Below, piece by piece: positions 1-6,281 of a stretch of DNA of 15,212 bases. Location: NCBI GenBank assembly GCA_030620005.1, contig JAUXAJ010000101.1:1-15212 (forward strand), in the 5' to 3' direction. The notes under the pieces are model-generated. The model worked only from the letters and a program-made list of their open reading frames with translations. It was not told the DNA's origin and did not search any database. This DNA is from Promethearchaeota archaeon. Lineage in GTDB: Archaea > Asgardarchaeota > Lokiarchaeia > Sigynarchaeales > SOKP01. The translations under genes and the position numbers were made by a program. Each line of letters opens with the position of its first letter. Within the stretch, counting starts at the first letter, position 1.

Positions 1-120
1 GATGGAATGTCAAAATTATGCGGCAAGGAACCCAAATCCACGCTTGAGATTAATAAGAAGGAAATGAAAAAGGGATTATATGTAGAGAAAGTTAAAGAAT
101 TTGTTCAAAAACTTCAATGA
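1..120 (+). CDS. C-terminal end of an unrecognised protein (5' partial)
   Basis: Frame 1 is open from the first base to a TGA at 118-120 and gives 39 residues, so the gene begins outside the window. The visible tail is lysine- and glutamate-rich (it contains SKLCGKEPKSTLEINKKEMK) and ends in a predicted helix. It vaguely recalls the C-terminal helix of extended-SDR epimerases, but this is too little to assign a family. The stop overlaps an ATG at 117-119 (ATGA), so the gene was probably translationally coupled to the broken leucine-rich-repeat gene that follows. Confidence 0.55.
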   Translation, partial: DGMSKLCGKEPKSTLEINKKEMKKGLYVEKVKEFVQKLQ

Positions 121-1128
121 ATTCGTTATTGAGAGATTACTCAGAAATGTTTCGAAGATCTTTTCCGTAACTATCGCGATCTCTTCTTTTTAATAATAGG
201 CGGATATTGCTCCTCCGATATCAAAGAGCAAGTAAAAAAAGTCGCGTTTTTTTTTCGCGTGTTAGTGAAATTATACGAGGATTTTTTATGGGTGTTTAAC
301 AGTACCGACAGGCTTAAAAAATTGAACAATGAAGTCACCGTTTTTCTCGAATACTTCAAAAATTTCGGAGAAATTCCGTTCTCTTTGAAAATGGGTAAAA
401 CTTACCATCATAAATTTCTTCATTTGACACCCGATAAGATGGAAATTCATTATTTATTAGAGAAACGAGAAGTATGTGAATTCGAGGTAAATATAAAAAA
501 GCTCTACGAGGACAATTATTTTGCTAGGAAGGATGATTTTCGGGATTTCCTCAATAGATATTACTGGAGGAGGGATCATTTACCGTTGTATGCTAAATGG
601 TTTTGATGCAATAAGACCGCTTTTCCCTGCAAAGAATACGACATTCAAGATAAATTGCATTTCTTTCCCGAAAAAGACAAAAAGATTGTCAACGATTTGC
701 TTACGGTTAACAAAAGTACTGTAAAAGAATACACTAGACATTTTACCATCGATGTCGGAGGACATATGATACTATTGAATCTAGATTTAAAAATCATCCC
801 AAGCTTCATCTCCCAGTTGAAATATCTTGAGTCTTTGGACTTAAGCTTCGTAAAGCCCGCAGTAATAGAATTCCCGCCACCGTCCCTCCCTGACTCGATG
901 AAAGAATTGAAATACTTGCGAGAGATTTACATTAACAGGTTTTTTGGCTCATTAGAAGGATTGCGTGGTTTTTTAAGACCTTTTGAAAATAAAGACATAG
1001 ACATCGTGTTTACGAGAATCAGAAAAGAAGATAGTCTGGCATACATTAAGATTAATTCTTTTGACTTATTTTCCGGGAAAATTTGCTCACAGAAAGTCAA
1101 TACAAACCGAGGATATTCACAAGTTTAG
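117..1128 (+). pseudogene. Broken leucine-rich-repeat protein gene
   Basis: The ATG at 117 overlaps the upstream stop but reads only 17 codons (MNSLLRDYSEMFRRSFP) before a stop at 168-170. Frame 1 is open from 133 and continues the same kind of sequence (CFEDLFRNYRDLFF), so one frameshift near 150-165 reconnects the start. Frame 1 then runs to 1128 with a single in-frame TGA at 604-606. Downstream of that stop, around 766-950, leucine-rich-repeat-like segments are visible (LKIIPSFISQLKYLESLDLS, then DSMKELKYLREIYI). A third shift near 1080 would open frame 2 to a TAA at 1238-1240 and give a lysine-rich tail (FRPPQKIMTRFVTKLRDLWF), so the ancestral gene may have ended there. The product cannot be assigned beyond a leucine-rich-repeat, probably protein-binding, protein of the kind common in Lokiarchaeota. 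A GTG at 259 and a TTG at 655 could restart translation of pieces, but neither has a convincing ribosome-binding site. Confidence 0.65.
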
Positions 1129-1529
1129 ACCTCCTCAAAAAATAATGACGCGCTTTGTAACCAAGCTAAGGGATTTATGGTTCTATAAAAAAAGACTTAA
1201 AAAATTAAAAAAAAAAAACATTCAGGATACCAATAATTAATATTTATCGAAGAGTTCCATAATAAAATTGTAAGTTCCTAATTAAAATTATAGAAGTTCT
1301 ACAAAGAAATTGTTAATGTTAATTTTAAAAGTTCTGGAAAGAAATTGTTAATTTTTTTTTCTTAGAGTAGAGGGCTGGTGATCCTTGTAGGATGATAGTT
1401 TGATGGATAAAAAAAATTAAAAAGGTAAAAAAGAAAGAAAACATAATTAAAAAAGAATACTTAATCTTAACGATTTTCCGCACACTTTACGCTTTCCCAA
1501 TTTTTTACGTCTTTTTCCATTTATTATTT
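1129..1529. other. AT-rich spacer between convergent genes
   Basis: These 400 bases separate the broken repeat gene (plus strand) from the cupin (minus strand). The first part (to 1240) may be the out-of-frame tail of the repeat gene. 1253-1352 holds four degenerate AGTTC repeats. 1351-1360 has a T-run that could serve as a plus-strand terminator. 1363-1405 is locally richer in G and contains a small perfect hairpin, ATCCT-TGT-AGGAT, at 1381-1393. I found no tRNA, no C/D-box pair and no convincing coding frame in 1250-1529. Confidence 0.5.
1253..1352. repeat. Four degenerate AGTTC-headed direct repeats
   Basis: AGTTCC or AGTTCT begins at 1253, 1273, 1295 and 1330, and each copy is followed by an AAATTGT- or AAATTAT-like block. 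The last two copies are the closest. 1294-1317 and 1329-1352 match at all but two of 24 positions (AAGTTCTACAAAGAAATTGT versus AAGTTCTGGAAAGAAATTGT, both then TAAT). Unit spacing is 20, 22 and 35 nt. That is too irregular for CRISPR. The function is unknown. Confidence 0.6.
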
Positions 1530-1808
1530 TTAGATGTCCATATTATTATCAAAGGTAAAGTATTTTCTAATTGGTTTCTTAACGTTCCAGACGCATTTCA
1601 ACCCCTTGGGAAATTGAACAAGATCTCCTTTTTTAAATTCTATTTTTTCACCGTTTTCGGCAGTAACTTCAATTTCACCTTCTAAAATATAACAAGTTTC
1701 AGTTTCATTGTATTCCCAAGGAAATTTACTTACTTCTTTTTCCCAAATTCCCCAAGACTCTACCTTTAGGTCCTTTAATTCCTGTTCTGTAGGCACTTTC
1801 TTTTTCAT
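1530..1808 (-). CDS. Cupin_3 (DUF861-like) small cupin protein
   Basis: This 92-residue protein is a single cupin beta-barrel. Residues 6-33 (PTEQELKDLKVESWGIWEKE, then PWEY) and the core ETETCYILEGEIEV at 35-48, followed by GEKIEFKKGDLVQFPKG, are diagnostic of the Cupin_3/DUF861 family. That family is often annotated as ethanolamine-utilisation EutQ-like or ureidoglycine-aminohydrolase-like. The HxH metal ligands of classical cupins are absent and glutamates sit there instead, as is usual for this family, so an enzymatic function cannot be stated. The length is normal for a stand-alone member. The ATG at 1808 is preceded about 7-8 nt upstream by GTGA, a weak Shine-Dalgarno match. It is transcribed divergently from the GTPase at 2146 and is probably monocistronic. 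Confidence 0.85.
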   Translation of the reverse strand: MKKKVPTEQELKDLKVESWGIWEKEVSKFPWEYNETETCYILEGEIEVTAENGEKIEFKKGDLVQFPKGLKCVWNVKKPIRKYFTFDNNMDI

Positions 1809-2145
1809 TCGTAATTCACGTTAGATAATTTGTTTTTAAGCGTTTGCGATAGTTGTTATTAATAATAAGATTGTGCTAAATAAAAAAATATTTCAAAAAA
1901 AAGTAGAACGTTTATACTAAAACAAAGAATAAAAAACAACAAATTATTTCATATTTATATAATATAATTTTAAAAAAAAAAAATATTATAATCTTAAATT
2001 ACCATTATTTTATATATTTATCATGATCTTGAATTTATTCATGTTTTCACAAAAAAGTTATTATCACATCTTTATAATTTATTTTATTCCTCAAAATAGA
2101 AAATTAATAAAATTAAAGACTCAATTTGCTAAAAGGTTATAGAAA
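1809..2145. promoter_or_regulatory. Divergent promoter region, cupin / small GTPase
   Basis: This 337-base, very AT-rich spacer lies between two divergent starts, so it must carry both promoters. Candidate TATA-like boxes are numerous (for example TTTATAATTTA near 2070-2080 for the plus-strand GTPase), but the composition makes any single assignment uncertain. It contains no coding frame, RNA gene or clear operator palindrome. Confidence 0.45.
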
Positions 2146-2667
2146 ATGCCCAAGAAGTTTATTTTGAAGATTCTTGCAAGTGGTGAAGGAGGTGTGGGAA
2201 AAACAACGCTTCTCCATCGCTATATCGAAGGTCAATTCATCTCTGAAACCAAGATGACCATCGGCGTCGAGTTTTTTCAAAAGGAAATAAATATTGACGA
2301 TAAAAATTGTACCCTTCAATTATGGGACTTCGGCGGGCAGCAACGTTTCAGGTTCTTGTTAGAAAGTTATGTATTGGGTGCAAAAGGAGCTCTTTTGATG
2401 TTTGACTTGACACGCCTCATTACTTTGGATAGTTTGGAACAGTGGGTGGAAATTGTAAGAAAAGGGGATCCAGACCTTCCCATTCTATTTGTAGGAACCA
2501 AACACGATTTAACTGACGAAATTCAGGTAGACGACGATTACGCTAGAGAATTTCAGGAAAGATTCAATTTATTTGATTATCTTAAAATTTCCTCAAAAAC
2601 GGGAGAAAATGTTCACAAATCTTTTGAAATTCTTACACGAAGAGTATTAGAAAAGCAAAGTTATTAG
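2146..2667 (+). CDS. Ras-superfamily small GTPase (Rab/Arf-like)
   Basis: This 173-residue, single-domain GTPase has all five motifs in the usual order. G1 is GEGGVGKT at 13-20. The G2 threonine is T38 in TIGVEF. G3 is WDFGGQ at 60-65. G4 is TKHD at 118-121, and G5 is SSK at 149-151. It should act as a GTP/GDP switch. The glutamine after G3 (Q65, equivalent to Ras Q61) is present, so intrinsic hydrolysis is expected. G3 has the Arf/Rag-like GG rather than Ras AG. G4 has Thr in place of the usual Asn, which is tolerated in some GTPases but may alter guanine affinity. There is no C-terminal cysteine for prenylation and no membrane segment, so membrane attachment would need a partner. The ATG at 2146 gives a normal N-terminus, with AAGGTT about 10 nt upstream. 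The longin/roadblock-like protein at 6282 is a plausible functional relative. Confidence 0.93.
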   Translation: MPKKFILKILASGEGGVGKTTLLHRYIEGQFISETKMTIGVEFFQKEINIDDKNCTLQLWDFGGQQRFRFLLESYVLGAKGALLMFDLTRLITLDSLEQWVEIVRKGDPDLPILFVGTKHDLTDEIQVDDDYAREFQERFNLFDYLKISSKTGENVHKSFEILTRRVLEKQSY

Positions 2668-2679
2668 CTAATTTTTTTT

Positions 2680-2934
2680 TCTTACCGGAACTGTCAAGAT
2701 ACAGTAGTTTTCCTCATTCGAAACATTTTTTTGAAGTGTTAGCGGCTTTTACTAACATGAAAGAAATGGAACGAAGGTAGGCTTGCAGTTTGACTGATTC
2801 TTGTACCTGCGAGTAAAACCAATGAGCTTGCCAAAAAGCTAAGAATTTGCCGACGTCTTTTTTTTGGAATGACGAGCCCATTTCAAGTTTTCCCTTTTAA
2901 TGACGAACGCACCGTGATATAGTGTAATTTCCAT
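2680..2934 (-). pseudogene. tnpB: Decayed TnpB (IS200/IS605-type) C-terminal remnant
   Basis: Read on the minus strand, 2904-2881 encodes VIKRENLK, followed by WARHSKK. This resembles the TnpB block around the second RuvC acidic residue (consensus like IVIEDLK). After a frameshift near 2850 the next frame gives KFLAFWQAHWFYSQVQES, then YLRSISFMLVKAANTSKKCF. That has the spacing of TnpB's W...F..Q helix and the start of its zinc finger (V.....TS..C..CG). The second cysteine position is a TGA (2714-2716). At least one frameshift and one nonsense codon are therefore visible, and everything upstream is missing. It is inactive. It is not a copy of the plus-strand TnpB at 3779, whose zinc-finger sequence differs. 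It sits directly between the GTPase gene and the PIN gene. Confidence 0.65.
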
Positions 2935-2961
2935 ATTAAACTATTTTTCTTGTAAGAATTT

Positions 2962-3423
2962 TTACATTCTATTAAAATCTAAAAATTTTTTTTGTCTTAA
3001 GAAAATAAGATTAACTTTCGAGGTTTTTGCTTTAATACGCAATTCTTTATCGTTTGTAGCAAGAAAGACTCGCTTAACTTCTTTTTTCAACTCAACTGAA
3101 TTTCTAAGTAAAAAATCATCAATTTTTTCCCCCTGTTTCTTAATTTTATCAACGATATGAATATTAAAATTGTTCTTATTTTTCTCTAAATAGGATAAGC
3201 CTAGTTCATATTGCTTTTGAAATTTTATAGCATTAGGTTCTCTCTTTTTTTTGGCTTCTAACTCGTCTAATACTTGTTTAAATATTATAAATAACGTTTT
3301 TCCTTCTAGTTTTGAATTAATCTCATTAAAATAATCAACTTTAAATTGCGAAGGAAGGAGAATAAAATTCGAATCTATTATTACGATGTTGTCAAGCTTT
3401 TGATCTTGTTTTTTTAGGATCAT
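2962..3423 (-). CDS. PIN-domain nuclease-like protein (FCF1/UTP24-like)
   Basis: This 153-residue protein matches an archaeal PIN domain of the FCF1-like group. The first strand IVIIDSNFIL carries the first acidic residue D17. D53/E54 in VLDELEAKKK supply the second acidic position, D102/D103 in GEKIDDFLL the third, and TND at 123-125 in FLATNDKELRIKAKTS the fourth. A final strand, NLIFLRQKKFLDF, follows. The full catalytic set is therefore present, and family knowledge suggests metal-dependent endoribonuclease activity, with a role in rRNA processing for FCF1 relatives. No antitoxin gene is adjacent, which argues against a VapC toxin-antitoxin pair. The ATG at 3423 lies just downstream of the GTPase remnant on the same strand. 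Confidence 0.8.
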   Translation of the reverse strand: MILKKQDQKLDNIVIIDSNFILLPSQFKVDYFNEINSKLEGKTLFIIFKQVLDELEAKKKREPNAIKFQKQYELGLSYLEKNKNNFNIHIVDKIKKQGEKIDDFLLRNSVELKKEVKRVFLATNDKELRIKAKTSKVNLIFLRQKKFLDFNRM

Positions 3424-3439
3424 ATCGTATCTCGCTTTA

Positions 3440-3640
3440 TTATTTTTCTCATTTGAAATTTAAAAACTTTATCAGAAATCTTGATCATTGATGACCTCCA
3501 AAATCCCAGAGTTATTGCACACGAATCTTTCCATCAACAGTTACTTTCTTGAGAAAAAACTTTGGCAAGTCTACGGAGATTTCTAATTTTGCCAACGCCT
3601 TCAACTCCAGATCCAGAAATTTTCCTATTTATTTTGATGT
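3440..3640 (-). pseudogene. Shattered Ras-like small GTPase remnant
   Basis: Read on the minus strand, pieces of a small GTPase appear in the correct order but in different frames. 3614-3588 encodes GSGVEGVGK, which fits a G1 P-loop. After a frame change near the T-run at 3560, FFLKKVTVDGKIRVQ looks like strands beta2 and beta3. A TAA (3514-3512) interrupts, and LWDFGGHQ follows at 3511-3488, which is a G3 motif. After a TGA, RFLIKFLNF resembles the helix after G3 (compare RFRFLLESY in the intact GTPase at 2146). The switch I stretch between G1 and beta2 is shortened, so a deletion is likely. Nothing after G3 can be recognised. No single piece is conclusive, but order, strand and spacing together favour a dead Rab/Arf-like GTPase gene. 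Confidence 0.6.
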
Positions 3641-3778
3641 GGACAAAATATGATTCATTTCTATTTAGATCTCTGTAATGAAAAGAAATATTTTTTGTCT
3701 TAAAAAGATTTTAGTATCATTATTACTTAAAACATTCGAAAGATTAAACAATCTAGTTGTTACTTACAAAAATGTTAA
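3641..3778. other. AT-rich spacer before the TnpB remnant
   Basis: This is a short AT-rich stretch between two remnants. The minus frame that carries the P-loop piece stays open up to about 3713 but has no recognisable content. On the plus strand, stops at 3728 and 3776 close the TnpB frame. If an element left boundary exists, I cannot place it here. Confidence 0.35.
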
Positions 3779-4237
3779 TTATTAATTAAAGATCTCTATA
3801 TTTCAAAAATTTTAAAGAAGAAAGGAACAGGGAACGCAAGGAAAACCAAGGCTCAAAAAACGTTACACCATTCCGTTCAGAACACGGGTTTCATTTCTCG
3901 ATTTGCTGAGTTCTTGACCTATAAAGCCGAAAGGTTGGGTAAAAGAGTAACAAGAATTGGCGAGGAAAAGACAACGAAAGCGTGTTGTAAGTGTGGAAAA
4001 CTCTCAAAAAGAACCATCTACGAGAGATTTATTAAGTGCGTCTGTGGAAATCAGATTGACCGAGATCTGAACTCTACCGTGAATATTATGGTCAAGTTCT
4101 TGAAAATGAAAGAGTTCGGAGAGTTTGAGTTCCTATCGCATCAACCCTCCATGAACGAGGAGCTGTTCTTACAAATGTGGGACGGTTTTCTACGACATAC
4201 AGTCAAGTCCGCCACGAAAGTGGGTGCGAACTCGTAG
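3779..4237 (+). pseudogene. tnpB: 5'-truncated TnpB (IS200/IS605-family accessory nuclease)
   Basis: The frame is open from 3779 to the TAG at 4235 and encodes only the C-terminal part of TnpB. It starts in a DLYISKILKKKG segment resembling the region after the second RuvC acidic residue. HHSVQNTGFISRFAEFLTYK and AERLGKRVTRIGEEKTTKAC then match the long helix leading into the zinc ribbon. CCKCGKLSKR...CVCG supplies the CxxC-CxC zinc ligands, and DRDLNSTVNIM carries the final RuvC aspartate. A full TnpB has roughly 350-450 residues, so more than half is missing, including the first RuvC aspartate, and no nuclease activity is expected. The longest ATG/GTG/TTG-initiated product would start at a TTG (3914) after the homology has begun. 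The element's right-end hairpin follows at 4241-4262. Confidence 0.8.
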
Positions 4238-4240
4238 GAA

Positions 4241-4262
4241 ACTACTGACTTTAGGCAGTAGT
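4241..4262 (+). mobile_element. Subterminal hairpin of an IS200/IS605-type right end
   Basis: Immediately after the TnpB stop, ACTACTG (4241-4247) pairs perfectly with CAGTAGT (4256-4262). A further C-G pair and a TTTA loop lie inside, past one A/G mismatch. Such small imperfect palindromes just downstream of tnpB are the TnpA recognition hairpins at the right ends of this family. The transposon boundary probably lies a few bases downstream, near TTCATTC (4265-4271). In active elements the overlapping sense-strand RNA (omega RNA) ends here. Confidence 0.65.
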
Positions 4263-4340
4263 AGTTCATTCAATACACCAATAATATTTATTTTAGAAGA
4301 CAACTATTATGTTCTAAAAAGAAAAAAAAGGTGTAATAAT

Positions 4341-4670
4341 ATTAAAAAAGTTAACGAAAAGGATTTTGAATATAGGAACGGAGATTCTGGCGTAAAGTAC
4401 TTGATGAGGGGGCCATCTATAGACTGGGGTATTATTTTACTGAAGCCCGGAGAACTGATGGGTAGGCACGGTCATAATGAAATCGACGAAACTTTTTATT
4501 TTATTGAAGAAAACGGCGTGATGTTCGTTGACGATAAAGAATACAACGCCCCACAGGGAAGTGTATTTCTTGTTGAGCCAAAAGAATACCACGATATAAA
4601 AAACACTTCTGACAAGCCTTTAAAAATCGTGTTTATAAAAGGAGATTACAAGCCAAATGATAAAATCTAA
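4341..4670 (+). CDS. Metal-binding cupin-domain protein
   Basis: From 4341 the protein has 109 residues and forms one conserved cupin barrel. The metal ligands are intact: H43, H45 and E50 in GRHGHNEIDETFYF, and H84 in PKEYHDIKN. The second motif PQGSVFLVEP is also present. The substrate is unknown. The frame stays open upstream to a GTG at 4224, but residues from there to 4340 derive from the TnpB right end and look like non-native sequence. I therefore chose the ATT at 4341, which sits 7 nt after GGTG (4330-4333), the spacing used by other genes here. ATT is a rare start, and the original ATG may have mutated. If initiation instead occurs at 4224, the gene would have a 39-residue extension contributed by the transposon end. 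It lies 42 bases upstream of aIF1A on the same strand. Confidence 0.7.
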   Translation: MKKVNEKDFEYRNGDSGVKYLMRGPSIDWGIILLKPGELMGRHGHNEIDETFYFIEENGVMFVDDKEYNAPQGSVFLVEPKEYHDIKNTSDKPLKIVFIKGDYKPNDKI

Positions 4671-4712
4671 TAATAAACTATTAAAAAAATCAAAAATTCT
4701 TACATATTAATC

Positions 4713-5105
4713 ATGGCTAAGAAGAAAAAGAAACAAGCAAAGAGAGGAAAAAGAAGGGGTGGTGCTACCAATGCTCCCGTGTTTGTAGGGCGAGTAAAAA
4801 TGCCCAATAAGAGGAATGGAGAAATATTCGGGCGAATTGTTGATATCTACGGAAATGACCGGATGCAGGTCTTTTGCGCAGATGAAGAACATAGAGTCGG
4901 TAGAATTCGCGGAAAAATAAAAAAAAGAGTGTGGATTAGGCGTGGAGATTTGGTTATTATATCCCCGTGGGATTGGGAAACGCCGGTTAGCGGTAAAATG
5001 GGTAAATGTGAAATAACTTGGAGGTACCTGAGACACGAGGTTTCGTGGCTTGAACGCAACGGAAGAGTTCCCGATATATTAAATATAAATAATATTTCGT
5101 TTTAG
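4713..5105 (+). CDS. eif1a: Translation initiation factor aIF1A
   Basis: This 130-residue protein is archaeal/eukaryotic initiation factor 1A, an OB-fold (S1-IF1) protein that binds the ribosomal A site and promotes scanning and start selection with aIF1 and aIF2. The lysine/arginine-rich N-terminal tail (KKKKKQAKRGKRRGG, 3-17) precedes the OB fold at about 36-95. Conserved elements are GEIFGRIVDIYGNDRMQVFC, then RVGRIRGKIKKRVWIRRGDL and SPWDWE. The C-terminal part (96-130) forms the helix that packs on the barrel. The length is slightly longer than typical archaeal members (about 100-115). The ATG at 4713 has no Shine-Dalgarno site upstream, so the transcript may be leaderless or have a very short leader. 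Confidence 0.95.
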   Translation: MAKKKKKQAKRGKRRGGATNAPVFVGRVKMPNKRNGEIFGRIVDIYGNDRMQVFCADEEHRVGRIRGKIKKRVWIRRGDLVIISPWDWETPVSGKMGKCEITWRYLRHEVSWLERNGRVPDILNINNISF

Positions 5106-5278
5106 AGCAATTGAAATTAATATTTACGCTTCACATTTTGCAAGACTTAATCAACAAGAGCATGAATAAAAACGCAAAATTTTATAATTTAGTATTTAAT
5201 TATATTTATTAGACTTATCCTTAATTTTTTTTTCAAATTAAAAATATAGGAGAATTCAAATAAGATCGGTGTTGAAAA
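5106..5278. promoter_or_regulatory. Spacer and ribosome-binding site before spt5
   Basis: This 173-base AT-rich spacer carries a T-run at 5226-5233 that may end the aIF1A transcript. GGTG at 5268-5271 lies 7 nt before the spt5 ATG and fixes that start. No other structure was seen. Confidence 0.5.
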
Positions 5279-6049
5279 ATGGTGGACGAAGAAGAAGAAG
5301 AAATTTTAGACGAAAAAGAGAAAAAAATAGATCTCGACAATTTCATTACGGGTGCTGCTGAAGCTCCTGAACCTCTTACTACTCTATTTGCTGTAAGGAC
5401 TACAATAAATCAAGAAAGTAATATCTTAAAACAAATATTTTTCAGATTCCGCATGTTGGACACGGTTCCAGATATTAAAGCAATTTTAGTAAGCCCCTTG
5501 CTGCCGGGCTACGTGTTTTTTGAGGCCCCTCAGAAGAGAAGCGTCCAAGTTGCGGTTCAGGGAATTAGCCATATTAAGGGAAGAATCGTGCAAAATATAA
5601 AGCTTTATGAATTAAAACACGTGTTATTACCTAGAAGCGTAACAGAGTTCATCTCTATTGGAGATACAGTCGAAATAATTAGCGGAGTCTTTGAAGGCGC
5701 GAGAGCTATCGTAATGAGAATGCCTCACGACACATCAAGCAGTGAAGATGTTGTTGTCAGGCTATTGCAAGAAGAAACGCCAATAACTATTAAAATTCAC
5801 GGAGACTACTTAAAGTTAGTTGAAAAGAAGAAAAGGGAGAAAGAAATAGCTGAACCAGTTCAAAAAATAAGAGTCACAGAAGAGATAATAACAGACTTAG
5901 AGAAGTCCATAAGTTTTGAAGACGATTTCGAATCTGACTACGAAGAAGAATCTCTAGTCCGTGCCGAAGGCAATGTATCTGAAGTATATACTGATGACGA
6001 TGATGAATTTGATGATGACGACGAATGGGCTAAGTTCGATGGATTTTAA
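5279..6049 (+). CDS. spt5: Transcription elongation factor Spt5 with acidic extensions
   Basis: This 256-residue protein is the archaeal Spt5/NusG-like processivity factor that, with Spt4, clamps RNA polymerase over the DNA. The NGN domain spans about 34-119 and includes the hallmark LPGYVFFEA (75-83). The KOW domain spans about 124-183 and starts IGDTVEIISGVFEGARAIVM. Typical archaeal Spt5 is about 145-160 residues and ends after the KOW. This one adds an acidic N-terminus (MVDEEEEEILDEKEKK) and a tail of about 70 residues rich in Asp/Glu, ending in TDDDDEFDDDDEWAKFDGF. Eukaryotic Spt5 also has an acidic N-terminal region, so the parallel is notable. The ATG is supported by GGTG 7 nt upstream. 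spt4 is not in the window. Confidence 0.93.
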   Translation: MVDEEEEEILDEKEKKIDLDNFITGAAEAPEPLTTLFAVRTTINQESNILKQIFFRFRMLDTVPDIKAILVSPLLPGYVFFEAPQKRSVQVAVQGISHIKGRIVQNIKLYELKHVLLPRSVTEFISIGDTVEIISGVFEGARAIVMRMPHDTSSSEDVVVRLLQEETPITIKIHGDYLKLVEKKKREKEIAEPVQKIRVTEEIITDLEKSISFEDDFESDYEEESLVRAEGNVSEVYTDDDDEFDDDDEWAKFDGF

Positions 6050-6281
6050 GCGAGGCTACGATTAATGAATATTTCACTAATTTTTATAATATCCAGATTT
6101 GTAGAAGATTTTAAAAACTATGAATAAACCCATCCTATTTGCGTGGAAATGTCCACATAAAATGTCTTTCTTACAGAACTAATTAAACGAATTTTGAATG
6201 AGTTTTTATATCACAATTGTTTTAAATTAATTGTAATTTCTTAATAATAATTCAAGAAAGACACTCAAATTTGTTTTTTCA
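6050..6281. other. Intergenic spacer with a small perfect hairpin
   Basis: This 232-base AT-rich spacer contains GTGGA-AATG-TCCAC at 6143-6156, a perfect 5-bp stem with a 4-base loop. It has no T-run directly after it, so it is not an obvious terminator. No Shine-Dalgarno site precedes the next start at 6282. Confidence 0.4.

Noticed and set aside
604..606. TGA as a selenocysteine codon
   Set aside because: Lokiarchaeota can encode selenocysteine, but the gene is a leucine-rich-repeat protein with two further frame lesions, not a redox enzyme. A broken gene explains everything.
1253..1352. CRISPR array
   Set aside because: Repeat units are degenerate and spacing is irregular and shorter than real spacers. 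No cas genes are present.
1363..1405. C/D-box or tRNA-like RNA in the G-rich patch
   Set aside because: There is no C box and D box pair with correct spacing, and no cloverleaf or T-loop consensus.
2962..3423. PIN protein as a VapC toxin
   Set aside because: No antitoxin-sized partner gene is adjacent, and the sequence fits the FCF1-like group better.
3588..3614. The VEGVGKIRNLRRL segment as a leucine-rich repeat rather than a P-loop
   Set aside because: Possible in isolation, but the downstream beta2-beta3 and WDFGG pieces in the correct order favour a GTPase. It is kept with moderate confidence only.
4707..5059. Minus-strand ORFs over aIF1A
   Set aside because: They are antisense to a confidently identified translation factor and have no homologous pattern.
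6143..6156. Perfect small hairpin GTGGA-AATG-TCCAC as a terminator or riboregulator
   Set aside because: The stem is only 5 bp, there is no T-run after it, and no conserved motif surrounds it. Chance is plausible.
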